Positions 6,822 to 15,042 of a stretch of 64,000 bases of DNA are shown piece after piece. The position numbers and the translations under genes were made by a program. Within the stretch, counting starts at the first letter, position 1, and the number at the start of each line of letters is the position of its first letter. Source of the DNA: Bacteroidales bacterium (lineage in GTDB: Bacteria > Bacteroidota > Bacteroidia > Bacteroidales > WCHB1-69); NCBI GenBank assembly GCA_024686335.1, contig JAILCI010000062.1:1-64000 (forward strand), given 5' to 3'. The notes below the pieces were generated by a model. That model searched no databases and had not been told where the DNA came from. It saw only the letters and a program-made list of their open reading frames with translations.

Positions 6822-7403
6822 TTATCTTTTTGCCGGAAAACTTTTCCTGAACAACACTGTATCTACCATTAGTTCTATATGTCTATCCTGACTTTCCTCT
6901 TGAGAAAGACACGTACTGGATGACAACGAATAGATACACTTGTCGTCTGCATCGTAATATTTCGCATAAACATTGCTTACCCGATAAACGCTGTCCAGAT
7001 GAACCCACAACATCGGATAGGAATGGAAAATTCTCATAATGAAACAAGGCCTTTTGGTGTAGGTAAGTGTTGTATTTTCCCTATTTTTCCTCACACTTTC
7101 CTTATTTGCTTCGCAACAATAGTTCGTGTCCCGATAGATACTGTCTATAATATGAACAATATCGGTCTCATTTGTCATTTTAATATCAGAAACAAAACGC
7201 GGGTGCTTACACGTTAAATCATGGCATCCCAGGTCACTATTAAAGGCGTATGGCCGTCCCAGCACCAAAACCACGCTGTCCAATGGCATTCCAATATAAA
7301 TTTTCTCTATATCGGTATATTGTATTTTAGTACAGGAAATGGTGAGAAAAGATATCGGAATCAAAAGCAAACATATTGCGAACGCAAATTTTTTTTTGTT
7401 CAT
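6822..7403 (-). CDS. Lipoprotein with SmpA/BamE-like start motif
   Basis: The chosen start, ATG at 7403 (MNKKKFAFAICLLL), gives a 193-residue protein with a lipoprotein signal and lipobox LTISC (Cys24). Shortly after the Cys comes KIYIGMPLDSVVLVLGRP, which fits the GM-x(2)-x-V-x(2)-x-LG-x-P motif of SmpA/OmlA (BamE)-type domains. The rest (Cys-rich stretches CCEAN and GCHDLTCKHP) is not recognised. A longer frame starting at 7505 would put the signal peptide internally, so it was rejected. The protein is probably anchored in the outer or inner membrane facing the periplasm. No operon partner is seen. Confidence 0.6.
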   Translation of the reverse strand: MNKKKFAFAICLLLIPISFLTISCTKIQYTDIEKIYIGMPLDSVVLVLGRPYAFNSDLGCHDLTCKHPRFVSDIKMTNETDIVHIIDSIYRDTNYCCEANKESVRKNRENTTLTYTKRPCFIMRIFHSYPMLWVHLDSVYRVSNVYAKYYDADDKCIYSLSSSTCLSQEESQDRHIELMVDTVLFRKSFPAKR

Positions 7404-7616
7404 ACTGACAATTTTAAAGTATAGAATTACAAACGTTATAACGAAACTCAGATGATAAATCGTATGTAGCTTAACTATCATATTTGGGTTGAGAATCGTT
7501 CGCAAAGAGAACTTTTAATGTGCAAAATCTATATTTGAAAAATCACATTTGAGATAGGTAAGGACTAGACATGATTGTTCAACACAGGCCGATAGGTCTG
7601 CTTGGAACAAGATTCT

Positions 7617-9404
7617 TTAATCTTCCGAATCAGCGGCGATGAACGACTGGTATTCGGCCAGAAACTTGGCCTTGGAGACAAATCCTATATATTTGCGTTC
7701 GCGGGTAATAATGGGCATGTTGAAGTTGCCCGTACGATTAAATTTCTCTAGCACCTCGGCGGCAGTGTCGTCATCGTAGATAAACTCGCCAGGATCGATC
7801 ATCAGATTCTCCACCAAAAGCGTATCATATTGCGTTCGGTCGAAGATAATAGGTCGGTGGTCGTCCATCACTAGTAATCCCTCAAAATGGTTGAACTCGT
7901 CGGTTACCACGAAGAGGTTACGCTTGCTGGCGGCGATGAGTTCTGTATAGGTGCGCAGTGTGCTGTGGATAGGAATGGTGAGAATGTTGGTGTCGATGAT
8001 CTTGTTCCATTGGAGTTTGCGCAGTGCATATTTATTTTTGTTATGCGTCTTCAGGTTGTCTTTTTCTGCGAGATGATAAGTGTAAACGGAGTATTTCTCG
8101 AATGGGTAAGTGCTGATATAGGCGCAGGTGGCGGTGATCATCAGCGGGATGAGCAGTGTGTAACCGCCGGATAGTTCTGCGATAAGAAAGATGGCTGTCA
8201 GGGGGGCTTGCATAATGCCGGTCATGACGCCCGCCATACCTGCGAGTACGAAGTTGGCTGTCGGGATATTCCAGCTGAAGAAGTGTTGAGCCACGAGGGC
8301 TACGAAGAGACCGACGAAGGCGCCGATGAACAGAGAGGGTGCGAACACACCACCCACACCACCAGCGGAATTGGTCAACGTGGTGGCAAAGACCTTCAGC
8401 ATAAAGATGCCCGCAATACCTAACAATAGCATGTGTGGCTTAGAAAAGAAACCGTTGAGTGGCGAGTTGGCAAAAAGGTGAGTCATGTCGCCATTGAGAA
8501 TCTCATTGACACTGTTGTATCCCTCACCGAAGAAACTCGGGAATATGAAAATGAAGGCGCAGAGTAGACCGCTGCCGATGAGGGCGCGGGCGTAGATGTT
8601 GGTGACGCGCTTCATTTGTTTCTCTACCCAGCGGGATGCTCGTAGGTAGAAGACAGAGACCAAACCTGTCAATAAACCTAATGTAATGTATATCGGGATG
8701 TTACCCATTAGGAATGTCTGTGCGGGGTCGAAGGTGAACATCACCGTCTTGCCCCAGAAGAGCAGGGAGAAGACCGTTCCCGTGATGGCCGAGACGAGCA
8801 AGGGCAAGATGGCGCTGCCTGTCAGGTCGAGCATCAGCACCTCAAAGGTGAAGACAAGGGCTGCGATGGGCGCCTTGAAGATGGCTGCCATTGCGGCCGT
8901 GGAACCACACGCCAAGAGAAGGTTGGTGTGCTTGCTGTTCATCTTGAAGAAGCGTGCCACGTTAGAGCCGATGGCAGAACCCGTCAACACAATGGGCGCC
9001 TCTAGTCCGACAGAACCACCAAAGCCTACCGTGATGGAACTTGCCACCATGGAGGAGTAGACATTGTGGAAACGTAATTTGCCATCACTCTTGCAGATGG
9101 CTTTCAGCACAATGCTCACGCCATGACTCAAATCGTCACGAACAACCTTTTTAACAAATAGTAATGTAAGCAAGATACCGATCGGTGGAAAGATGAGATA
9201 GAGGTACTTGACAGATGTATAGGCAAAGATTTTTGTGACAGCTATAGAGGTGAGATACAGTAAGTTTTTGATCACAACTGCTGCGGTAGCACCGAAAACA
9301 CCAATTAATCCACTCAAAATCAAGATGATACCTCTTGAGTTAAAGTGTTTCTCCAAAAATCTCCTGAAGCGGACAAACCGGTATAATGCTTTCCTATAGC
9401 GCAT
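7617..9404 (-). CDS. ClC-family chloride channel/transporter with C-terminal CBS pair
   Basis: This 595-residue membrane protein moves chloride, or exchanges chloride for protons, across the inner membrane. Residues about 20-450 are hydrophobic helices with the ClC signatures GSVGLEAP (containing the gating Glu) and GGVFAPSLFIGA. Residues about 480-595 form two CBS domains, which in this family bind nucleotides and adjust gating. The motif GLEAP replaces the commoner GREGP but keeps the Glu. The minus-strand -7 box TATATTTG is at 9421-9428, just before the ATG at 9404. It is divergent from msrC. Transporter or channel mode cannot be told from the motifs alone. Confidence 0.92.
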   Translation of the reverse strand: MRYRKALYRFVRFRRFLEKHFNSRGIILILSGLIGVFGATAAVVIKNLLYLTSIAVTKIFAYTSVKYLYLIFPPIGILLTLLFVKKVVRDDLSHGVSIVLKAICKSDGKLRFHNVYSSMVASSITVGFGGSVGLEAPIVLTGSAIGSNVARFFKMNSKHTNLLLACGSTAAMAAIFKAPIAALVFTFEVLMLDLTGSAILPLLVSAITGTVFSLLFWGKTVMFTFDPAQTFLMGNIPIYITLGLLTGLVSVFYLRASRWVEKQMKRVTNIYARALIGSGLLCAFIFIFPSFFGEGYNSVNEILNGDMTHLFANSPLNGFFSKPHMLLLGIAGIFMLKVFATTLTNSAGGVGGVFAPSLFIGAFVGLFVALVAQHFFSWNIPTANFVLAGMAGVMTGIMQAPLTAIFLIAELSGGYTLLIPLMITATCAYISTYPFEKYSVYTYHLAEKDNLKTHNKNKYALRKLQWNKIIDTNILTIPIHSTLRTYTELIAASKRNLFVVTDEFNHFEGLLVMDDHRPIIFDRTQYDTLLVENLMIDPGEFIYDDDTAAEVLEKFNRTGNFNMPIITRERKYIGFVSKAKFLAEYQSFIAADSED

Positions 9405-9420
9405 AAAAACAAAAAGAGCG

Positions 9421-9477
9421 CAAATATAGATAAAAATTGTAAAGAAGTATTGACTACATACGTTTTTTGTATTTTTG
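9421..9477. promoter_or_regulatory. Divergent promoter pair between clc and msrC
   Basis: TATATTTG on the minus strand (9421-9428) serves the ClC gene. TATTTTTG on the plus strand (9470-9477) serves msrC. Both fit the TAnnTTTG -7 consensus. Confidence 0.6.
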
Positions 9478-9507
9478 CCTTTTTAAAGAAACAAACAGAA
9501 AGAACCT

Positions 9508-9999
9508 ATGGAAGAGTTGATTATCTCTGGTCAGACTAAGAAAGAACAATACGAGACTTTATTACCGCAGATAGCCTCTGTGATAGAGGACGAGCCTGAT
9601 ATGATTGCAAATATGGCCAATGTGGCGGCCATGTTGCACGAGACGTTTCGTTTCTGGTGGACCGGTTTCTATCGCGTTATAGGTGACAAGTTGGTTTTAG
9701 GACCGTTTCAGGGACCGTTGGCGTGTACACGTATCGCTCTCGGGAGGGGTGTCTGTGGCACTGCTTGGAAGGAGAAGCGGACTCTTGTTGTCCAAGATGT
9801 GCTCCAGTTTCCCGGTCATATCGCCTGCTCCTCTGCTTCCCGTAGTGAGATAGTTGTTCCTATGATTGTAAATGATCAGGTAATTGGCGTTCTCGATATC
9901 GACAGTGAGCATTTGGCCACTTTCGATGATGTGGATGTCTTTTATCTGGAGAAAGTTATTAACAATCTAACGAAAATGTTGATAAAAAAAGATAATTAA
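9508..9999 (+). CDS. msrC: Free methionine-(R)-sulfoxide reductase (GAF domain)
   Basis: This 163-residue single GAF-domain protein reduces free methionine-R-sulfoxide in the cytoplasm, repairing oxidised methionine with thioredoxin-type reductants. The three family Cys are visible in order: LACTRIALGRGVCGTAW supplies two and GHIACSSASRSEIVVPM the third. It then continues with GVLDIDSEHLATFDD, typical of this GAF family. Length fits the usual 150-170 residues. The start at ATG 9508 follows a -7 box by about 30 nt. It is probably transcribed alone. Confidence 0.92.
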   Translation: MEELIISGQTKKEQYETLLPQIASVIEDEPDMIANMANVAAMLHETFRFWWTGFYRVIGDKLVLGPFQGPLACTRIALGRGVCGTAWKEKRTLVVQDVLQFPGHIACSSASRSEIVVPMIVNDQVIGVLDIDSEHLATFDDVDVFYLEKVINNLTKMLIKKDN

Positions 10000-10035
10000 T
10001 CCTATTTTCTTAATTGTTAAAGCGGTAAAAAAAAT

Positions 10036-10043
10036 TATCTTTG
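10036..10043 (+). promoter_or_regulatory. -7 promoter box for the FISUMP gene
   Basis: TATCTTTG followed by CGC. It leaves only a short leader before the GTG start at 10062. Confidence 0.65.
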
Positions 10044-10061
10044 CGCTTTCTGTTTAACTGA

Positions 10062-10799
10062 GTGATAAAAACCGTTAAAATATTATATTTCAGCATTTTA
10101 ATGTTGCTATGCCAAGTATCGTTAGCACAGATGTCCACTATTAAAGATACTCTGTTGACGCATGGTCTTCCCTGCAACGGTCACTTTATCATCACCGACC
10201 ATCAAGGCAACACCTATCGCACTGTTCAGATTGGTTCCCAGTGTTGGATGGCAGAGAATATGCGCTGCACAACCTCCCCATCGGGTCGCCAGTGGTATCA
10301 CAACCCTACGTTTACTAGTCATTCCCCATTGTTTGTACCTTATGTTAAAGAGCATAGGGTTTCGCAGTATGGTAACCTTTACAATTGGGCTGCGGCTATG
10401 GATCTTGATGAGCGCACGGCAAAGAAGGGAAATCCGTACCATCACCAGGGCATCTGTCCTGAAGGTTGGCATTTGCCCACCGCTGATGAGTGGACTATTC
10501 TTTTCAATACTCTGCAAGGTACACGTATGGCAGGCAGTGTGATGAAGTGTCCCTCTTCCCTTTGGGAATCCCAAGCGGTAACCATTGACAAGGAGTGCGG
10601 CTTTGCTGCGATGCCGGCAGGTACTTTCACAGAAGAGGGTTTGGTCAATCTGGGTTTCAATGCTCAGTTTTGGAGTGCCACCTCCTTTGATCGTAACATG
10701 GCGTGGTATTGTGGTGTCTATAGTTACAATAACAATAGCGAGAACAACCTTGATTACAAGTGCTATGGTTGTTCCGTGCGCTGTATCTGCAACGAATAA
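10062..10799 (+). CDS. Secreted FISUMP-domain protein (Fibrobacter major paralogous domain)
   Basis: This 245-residue protein starts at a GTG (no suitable ATG in frame before the signal peptide) with a signal peptide ending near VSLAQ. It contains the FISUMP pattern: GNTYRTVQIGSQCWMAENM, then YGNLYNWAAAM, CPEGWHLPTADEW, GFAAMPAGTF and FWSAT, ending in SVRCICN. This C-type-lectin-like fold is common in secreted and surface proteins of Bacteroidota and Fibrobacter; no enzymatic function is established. There is no type IX sorting domain, so it may stay periplasmic or be a lipid-free exported protein. A terminator follows at 10834-10860. Confidence 0.85.
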   Translation: MIKTVKILYFSILMLLCQVSLAQMSTIKDTLLTHGLPCNGHFIITDHQGNTYRTVQIGSQCWMAENMRCTTSPSGRQWYHNPTFTSHSPLFVPYVKEHRVSQYGNLYNWAAAMDLDERTAKKGNPYHHQGICPEGWHLPTADEWTILFNTLQGTRMAGSVMKCPSSLWESQAVTIDKECGFAAMPAGTFTEEGLVNLGFNAQFWSATSFDRNMAWYCGVYSYNNNSENNLDYKCYGCSVRCICNE

Positions 10800-10833
10800 T
10801 ACAGACAAGAGAATTTTAATATTTAAGAAAGTT

Positions 10834-10860
10834 CCTCACCGTTTGGTGGGGATTTTTTTT
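10834..10860 (+). terminator. Intrinsic terminator after the FISUMP gene
   Basis: CCTCACC and GGTGGGG form a 7-bp stem (one G-U pair) with a 4-nt loop, followed by eight T. Confidence 0.85.
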
Positions 10861-10926
10861 GCAAACGCAAAGGGGTTTAAACGCAGAGACGCAAAGAGCG
10901 CAAAGGGAAATAATTTTTCATAGTTT

Positions 10927-11026
10927 CCGGAGCAATCTGCGTCCCCGGAGCAATCTGCGTCCCCGGAGCAATCTGCGTCCCCGGAGCAATCTGCGTCCCC
11001 GGAGCAATCTGCGTCCCCGCAGATTG
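10927..11026 (+). repeat. Five 18-bp direct repeats ending in a hairpin
   Basis: The unit CCGGAGCAATCTGCGTCC is repeated five times without spacers (10927-11016). The array ends with CGCAGATTG, the inverse of CAATCTGCG inside the last unit, forming a hairpin (11005-11026). The same unit, inverted and with two copies, is at 24997-25032. Just before the array (10861-10910) is a degenerate AACGCAAAG-type repeat. Confidence 0.9.
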
Positions 11027-11055
11027 TATTTAAACATAATTATATATTATAAAAT

Positions 11056-11075
11056 GGTCGATGTACACATCGACC
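11056..11075. repeat. GGTCGATG-type palindrome, copy 1
   Basis: GGTCGATG and CATCGACC flank TACA, followed by CTACAGG. Related copies are at 16962-17002 and 24920-24961. Confidence 0.8.
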
Positions 11076-11100
11076 CTACAGGTTCATGAACTAATTATAA

Positions 11101-11124
11101 AGAGACGTTCCATGGAACGTCTCT
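11101..11124. repeat. GAGACGTTCCA-type palindrome, copy 1
   Basis: A perfect 24-bp palindrome whose left half is AGAGACGTTCCA, followed by CTACAA. A second copy with the same 22-bp core is at 27816-27837. Confidence 0.85.
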
Positions 11125-11130
11125 ACAATA

Positions 11131-11163
11131 AAAAACGGATAAGATTTTTATCCGTTTTTTATT
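11131..11163. terminator. Two-way terminator between the repeats and the FKBP gene
   Basis: AAAAACGGATAA and TTATCCGTTTTT form a 12-bp stem with a 5-nt loop. A run on one side and T run on the other allow action in both directions. It is 23 bp beyond the stop of the leftward FKBP gene. Confidence 0.85.
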
Positions 11164-11185
11164 ATTATGTTTGAAAAATAATATT

Positions 11186-12346
11186 CTATTCAGTTAGTGC
11201 AGGAGCTGAGGTTGCAGGAGTTGTTGCCGGATCCTCTGCTTTGATGACTTTGATGTCAAATACCAATGGAGAGTAAGGAGGAATCACTTGGTTGCCATCG
11301 CCATAAGCCATGGATGAAGGAATTAGCACGGTAGCCTCTTCACCGACATGCAACTTGGAAACGGCAATTTCCCAACCAGGGATAACTTGATGTGAACCCA
11401 ATTTGAAGGTGAACGGTTCGCCACGTTGGATGGAGTTGTCGAACTCGGTGCCGTCCAGCAGTTTGCCGACATAGTCAACAGTTACATCTTGCATCTGTTC
11501 TACAAGCGGACCATTGCCTTTCTTTGTAGTCTTGATGTAGATGCCCTCTTCAGTTGCTTTGCCCATATTGTGCTCTTTAGCATATGCGAGGATGTCTTCC
11601 ACTTCCTGTCCTTTACGTTTGGCCATTTCAGCCTCATATTCAGCCTTGGCCTTTTCAAATTCAGCTTTCGGCATGTGGCCATACATCTTTACATCGAGAT
11701 AGAGAGGTTCGTCGCCGAACGGATACTCCTGACCTTCCATCATCTGCTCAAAGAACTCATTACCATTGAAGATGAATGTGGCGCTGTCTCCAACATGCAT
11801 CATGCGGAGAGCTGCGTAAAGATCGTTTTTACCTATAGAATCCATCAACATCTCGTTAGGAATCATAGGGATAAGAGTAGAGTCAGCAGTTCTCAAAGAG
11901 AAGAGAATGCCAACCAAGTCACCAGTCTTAGGCATGGCTGCGGTGTCGTTAGTCTCACCATAGAACTGATAGTAAATACCGGTGGCTCTATCTTTCTTGA
12001 AACCTTTGTATTTGCCAGTGTTTTTGATGAGGAAATAGCAGCCAACTCCGATTAAAGCAGCGGCAAGTATACCTAAAATAATCCACAACCATTTTTTTGA
12101 TTTTGGAGCAGTCTCTGTCGTATCAGGACCATCAACAGGAGTATTTGGCTTTTCATCAACTTTCTCCACCAACTCCTCAGCCTTTTCTTCCACCTTATCC
12201 GCAGTTTCTTCTATGGCTTCTTCCACTTTTTCCGCGGTTTCTTCTACGGCTTCAGCTGTGTTTTCCACAGCTTCTTGCATATTTTCCTTCAAAGAGGATT
12301 CGTTTTCTTCTTGTGTTTTTTCAACGTCTAAAATATCTTCTGACAT
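11186..12346 (-). CDS. Membrane-anchored protein with two FKBP-type peptidyl-prolyl isomerase domains
   Basis: This 386-residue protein has an acidic, Glu-rich, probably coiled-coil N-terminus (residues 1-80, repeated AVEETAEKVEE-type units) and one transmembrane helix (about 85-107, KKWLWIILGILAAAL). Two FKBP-like domains follow. The second (about 275-372) keeps the family core: DVTVDYVGKLLDGTEFDNS, GSHQVIPGWE and SSMAYGD. The first (about 125-235) is more divergent and lacks several of these residues, so it may be a chaperone-like rather than catalytic domain. The C-terminal domains probably face the periplasm and help fold exported proteins. A minus-strand -7 box is at 12398-12405. It stands alone between two leftward units. 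Confidence 0.85.
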   Translation of the reverse strand: MSEDILDVEKTQEENESSLKENMQEAVENTAEAVEETAEKVEEAIEETADKVEEKAEELVEKVDEKPNTPVDGPDTTETAPKSKKWLWIILGILAAALIGVGCYFLIKNTGKYKGFKKDRATGIYYQFYGETNDTAAMPKTGDLVGILFSLRTADSTLIPMIPNEMLMDSIGKNDLYAALRMMHVGDSATFIFNGNEFFEQMMEGQEYPFGDEPLYLDVKMYGHMPKAEFEKAKAEYEAEMAKRKGQEVEDILAYAKEHNMGKATEEGIYIKTTKKGNGPLVEQMQDVTVDYVGKLLDGTEFDNSIQRGEPFTFKLGSHQVIPGWEIAVSKLHVGEEATVLIPSSMAYGDGNQVIPPYSPLVFDIKVIKAEDPATTPATSAPALTE

Positions 12347-12450
12347 ATTATTTAAGATTGTGATTTATAATAAAATTCCCATTTAAAAATGTGGCTGCAA
12401 AAATAGTAAAATTACAGGAGTAATTATGAAAAAAAATAGTATTAGATACT

Positions 12451-13752
12451 TTATGGTGCCATGTTGAAATACTCTTCCAACATGTTGTCGTCCAGCATCG
12501 CTAACTGTTTGTTAATGTAGTGTTTCACTAGCGCTTTATCTTTGCGGCTTTCTAGGATTTTCCGCATAGCCTCATTAACCTCTCTTATGGTTCCCACACA
12601 GTCGAAAGGCTTCACATATGCCATACCTGTCAATTGGTCTAGCGTGGGGGCAAGATCTTTGTTATTGAGGAGGTCGTCGCCAAAAATTTCAATCATCGTC
12701 TTATCTTCAATAAATGGGGATAAGATGACATAGGCAAAGAGACACTTGGCACAATGACCGCACCATTTGTCCTCCTTGCTCCCTACATTGCAACTCTTGA
12801 AGACATGGAAATATTGCGGGTATTTTGCAAATCTTTCTGCAATCTGCAGCTCTGTCAGTGGGCGCAGGTAACTGTAGTAGTGGTTGCAGTTGTTCATGTA
12901 AGTTTCGACATAGTATCTGAAGTCCTCCTCAAACTCTAACGATTTGGAGTATTGATGATTGATATGTGTGCCGGGGATGGTAGGCTCGTTTGCCGACGAT
13001 TCGTTGGAGAGGGCCACATCGCGGATATTAGTAACAGCAGAAATCAATACTGAATAGAATGCCAGCATGGCGGAGAAGGGCGTATGTCCGTTGAGGAATC
13101 CCTCTTTGTTGAGTTCCAGCAGTCTTGGGGATATCTCACGCTTCAACACGACAATATCCTCTAAATTCGGGAAACCAGCTTTTTCTGCACAAGCTAAAGT
13201 AGCTCCGCGAGGATTGATAATAAAAGGTACCACCTCTTTTTCCAGTCGCAGCTCCTCTAAAGTCACAACCGAGTCTTTGCCACCGCCTATCGGTACGATG
13301 GTGCGGTTGCTCTCTGCTATATGCGGATATGCTAACGTATCAACCATCGGAGTATCATCTTCGAAAGCAAAATTCAAAAATTTCTCGTGGTTGGTATCAA
13401 TATGATTCTGATAGAAGAACTCGCCCAATCCGTACCAGTATAGTTTGCGCCACCAGAGTTGTTCCTCTTCGTTGAGACGATATTTGCGAATCAGCAGCGT
13501 AGGACTGCATGTACACTTCCAATAGCTGATCAGCTCGATCATGCCTATATGGAAGATAATGCCTTCCAGTTCCTTGAGGTCGGCAGGGTACTGAGCATAA
13601 CGTCCTGGTTGCAGTACCATGGTCGGTGTGAATCGGATAGTATCGCCGATGCTGAAATCAAACTGGATGGTTAAATTATTGTTGTTGAGGCTGTAAGAAT
13701 ATCCATTATAGGAAAAAACGGGATACTCTTTTCTCAGATCTTCAAAACTCAT
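12451..13752 (-). CDS. PP-loop-type protein resembling the MurL epimerase (UDP-MurNAc-L-Ala-L-Glu epimerase)
   Basis: This 433-residue protein starts at ATG 13752; a TTG 24 nt upstream would fall inside the -7 box and was rejected. It carries VPIGGGKDSVVT (residues about 153-164), an ATP-pyrophosphatase loop, and a late Cys cluster, CNVGSKEDKW followed by CGHCAKC (about 322-338). The overall order (beta-rich N-terminus, GGGKDS, WCGHCAKCLF) recalls MurL, which in some bacteria epimerises the terminal L-Glu of UDP-MurNAc-L-Ala-L-Glu with ATP. That link is from memory of the family and was not tested. It is divergent from algH through a compact shared promoter. Alternatives are another PP-loop amidotransferase-like or thiolation enzyme. 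Confidence 0.5.
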   Translation of the reverse strand: MSFEDLRKEYPVFSYNGYSYSLNNNNLTIQFDFSIGDTIRFTPTMVLQPGRYAQYPADLKELEGIIFHIGMIELISYWKCTCSPTLLIRKYRLNEEEQLWWRKLYWYGLGEFFYQNHIDTNHEKFLNFAFEDDTPMVDTLAYPHIAESNRTIVPIGGGKDSVVTLEELRLEKEVVPFIINPRGATLACAEKAGFPNLEDIVVLKREISPRLLELNKEGFLNGHTPFSAMLAFYSVLISAVTNIRDVALSNESSANEPTIPGTHINHQYSKSLEFEEDFRYYVETYMNNCNHYYSYLRPLTELQIAERFAKYPQYFHVFKSCNVGSKEDKWCGHCAKCLFAYVILSPFIEDKTMIEIFGDDLLNNKDLAPTLDQLTGMAYVKPFDCVGTIREVNEAMRKILESRKDKALVKHYINKQLAMLDDNMLEEYFNMAP

Positions 13753-13773
13753 ATAAAAAAAATTAGTTCGCGG

Positions 13774-13800
13774 CAAAAGTACAAAAAAATCGTATCTTTG
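13774..13800. promoter_or_regulatory. Compact two-way promoter (MurL-like / algH)
   Basis: TACTTTTG on the minus strand (13774-13781) and TATCTTTG on the plus strand (13793-13800) are only 11 bp apart, so the two -35-side regions must overlap the opposite unit. Confidence 0.65.
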
Positions 13801-13821
13801 CCATCCTTTAAAGCAGACAGT

Positions 13822-14403
13822 ATGAGTGTTCCTCGAGATTTTTTACAGGTAAAACAGACGGAATTTACCCTTTCACCAGGGCGGATTCTCATCTCTGTGC
13901 CACTGAACCAGGATCTGTTGTTCAGTCGTTCGGTGGTGCTACTTACCGATTATAACGAGGATGCTGTTGCGGGCGTCATCATCAACAAGGCAACTCCTTT
14001 TATGTTGGATAGGATGGTGGATGGTCTGACACTCAACGCTCCGTTGCATATTGGAGGTCCGGTGAGTCCCGAGATGCTCTTTTTGATTCACAATTATGAG
14101 CACTGCAAGGCGGCTTCATCGCTTAAACCAGGCATCTTCTTCGGTTATGACGAGCGTATGCTTAAGCTTATAGAGCAACGATCTGATCCGACAATGCGTT
14201 ATAAGTTCGTGCTGGGTTATTCCGGATGGGCGCAAGGACAGTTGGAAGATGAGATCGCCAGGAACCTGTGGGTGGTCGCTAACCCAACGCCCGAGCTGCT
14301 TTTCAATACCGAGTCGAGTCAGATATGGCGGCGTGCCATTTCCACCTTGGGTCGTGATTATGCCCACTGGCTCAAAATCCCAGAGAGTCCTCACTTAAAT
14401 TAG
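13822..14403 (+). CDS. AlgH/YqgE family protein (UPF0301)
   Basis: This 193-residue cytoplasmic protein belongs to the AlgH/YqgE family, whose biochemical role is unsettled. Family hallmarks: SPGRILISVPLNQDLLFSRS at the N-terminus, the GVIINKAT segment, LHIGGPV and LGYSGWAQGQLEDEI. Usual length is about 185-190. The start is the ATG at 13822 (MSVPRDFL), 22 nt after the -7 box; the earlier in-frame codon falls within the promoter. A barrel-protein gene starts 5 bp after its stop, so the two are likely co-transcribed. Confidence 0.9.
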   Translation: MSVPRDFLQVKQTEFTLSPGRILISVPLNQDLLFSRSVVLLTDYNEDAVAGVIINKATPFMLDRMVDGLTLNAPLHIGGPVSPEMLFLIHNYEHCKAASSLKPGIFFGYDERMLKLIEQRSDPTMRYKFVLGYSGWAQGQLEDEIARNLWVVANPTPELLFNTESSQIWRRAISTLGRDYAHWLKIPESPHLN

Positions 14404-14408
14404 ATACA

Positions 14409-15041
14409 ATGAAGAAAACTATACTTTTTCTTTGTCTGCTGACGTTGAGTGTCAGCATGTTGCAAGCCCAGAAGGGTCAGTTCAAGGGCGGTATTCGTGC
14501 CGGTCTCACTACTTCTCAGATTTCAGGTGACGACCTGACAGGTTTCCATAAGGTTGGTGCTACTGCCGGTCTCTTTGCCAACGTGGACCTCACTGACAAT
14601 GACAATCTGAAGTTGCAGATGGGTCTTGATTTTACAATGAAGGGTAGTCATACACATACGCCGAAGAATCAGGTTGCTTACGACTATTATGTGCTTAACT
14701 TGGGATATCTGGAAATTCCGGTGTTATTGCAATGGCGTTTTGCGCATATCACCATCCGCGGCCTGCACGATTTTTGGTTTGAGTTTGGTCCTATGTTTGG
14801 GGTTAACTTGTACGCCAAAGAGCGTAACGCCAGCGGTCCTATTCTGTTTCGTCCGGAATTCCGTCGCTTGGAGTTATCTGCCTGTGCGGGTCTCTCTTAC
14901 ATGTTTAACGAACATCACGCACTCAATTTCCGCTTTTCAAACACAATCATCCCCGTCCGCATTCCTGATTGGGCGGTTAATCGTAGGATACGCAAGCAGT
15001 TCAACACTGTGTTGGCAATCTGCTATATGTATCAGTTCTAG
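14409..15041 (+). CDS. PorT-like outer-membrane beta-barrel protein
   Basis: This 210-residue protein has a signal peptide (hydrophobic run ending in SMLQAQ) and a barrel of the type found in Bacteroidota outer-membrane proteins (OMP_b-brl_2). It begins FKGGIRAGLTTSQISGDDL, the classical GxxxGxxxSxxxG pattern of that family, and ends ICYMYQF with C-terminal Phe. It is translated 5 bp after algH. Some relatives (PorT) serve the type IX secretion system, but many do not; I cannot assign that role. It is convergent with the S8 protease gene, with the two stops almost touching. Confidence 0.75.
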   Translation: MKKTILFLCLLTLSVSMLQAQKGQFKGGIRAGLTTSQISGDDLTGFHKVGATAGLFANVDLTDNDNLKLQMGLDFTMKGSHTHTPKNQVAYDYYVLNLGYLEIPVLLQWRFAHITIRGLHDFWFEFGPMFGVNLYAKERNASGPILFRPEFRRLELSACAGLSYMFNEHHALNFRFSNTIIPVRIPDWAVNRRIRKQFNTVLAICYMYQF

Positions 15042-15042
15042 T

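Noticed and set aside
10927-11016. Possible small CRISPR array
   Set aside because: The 18-bp units are directly adjacent with no spacers and there are no cas genes nearby.
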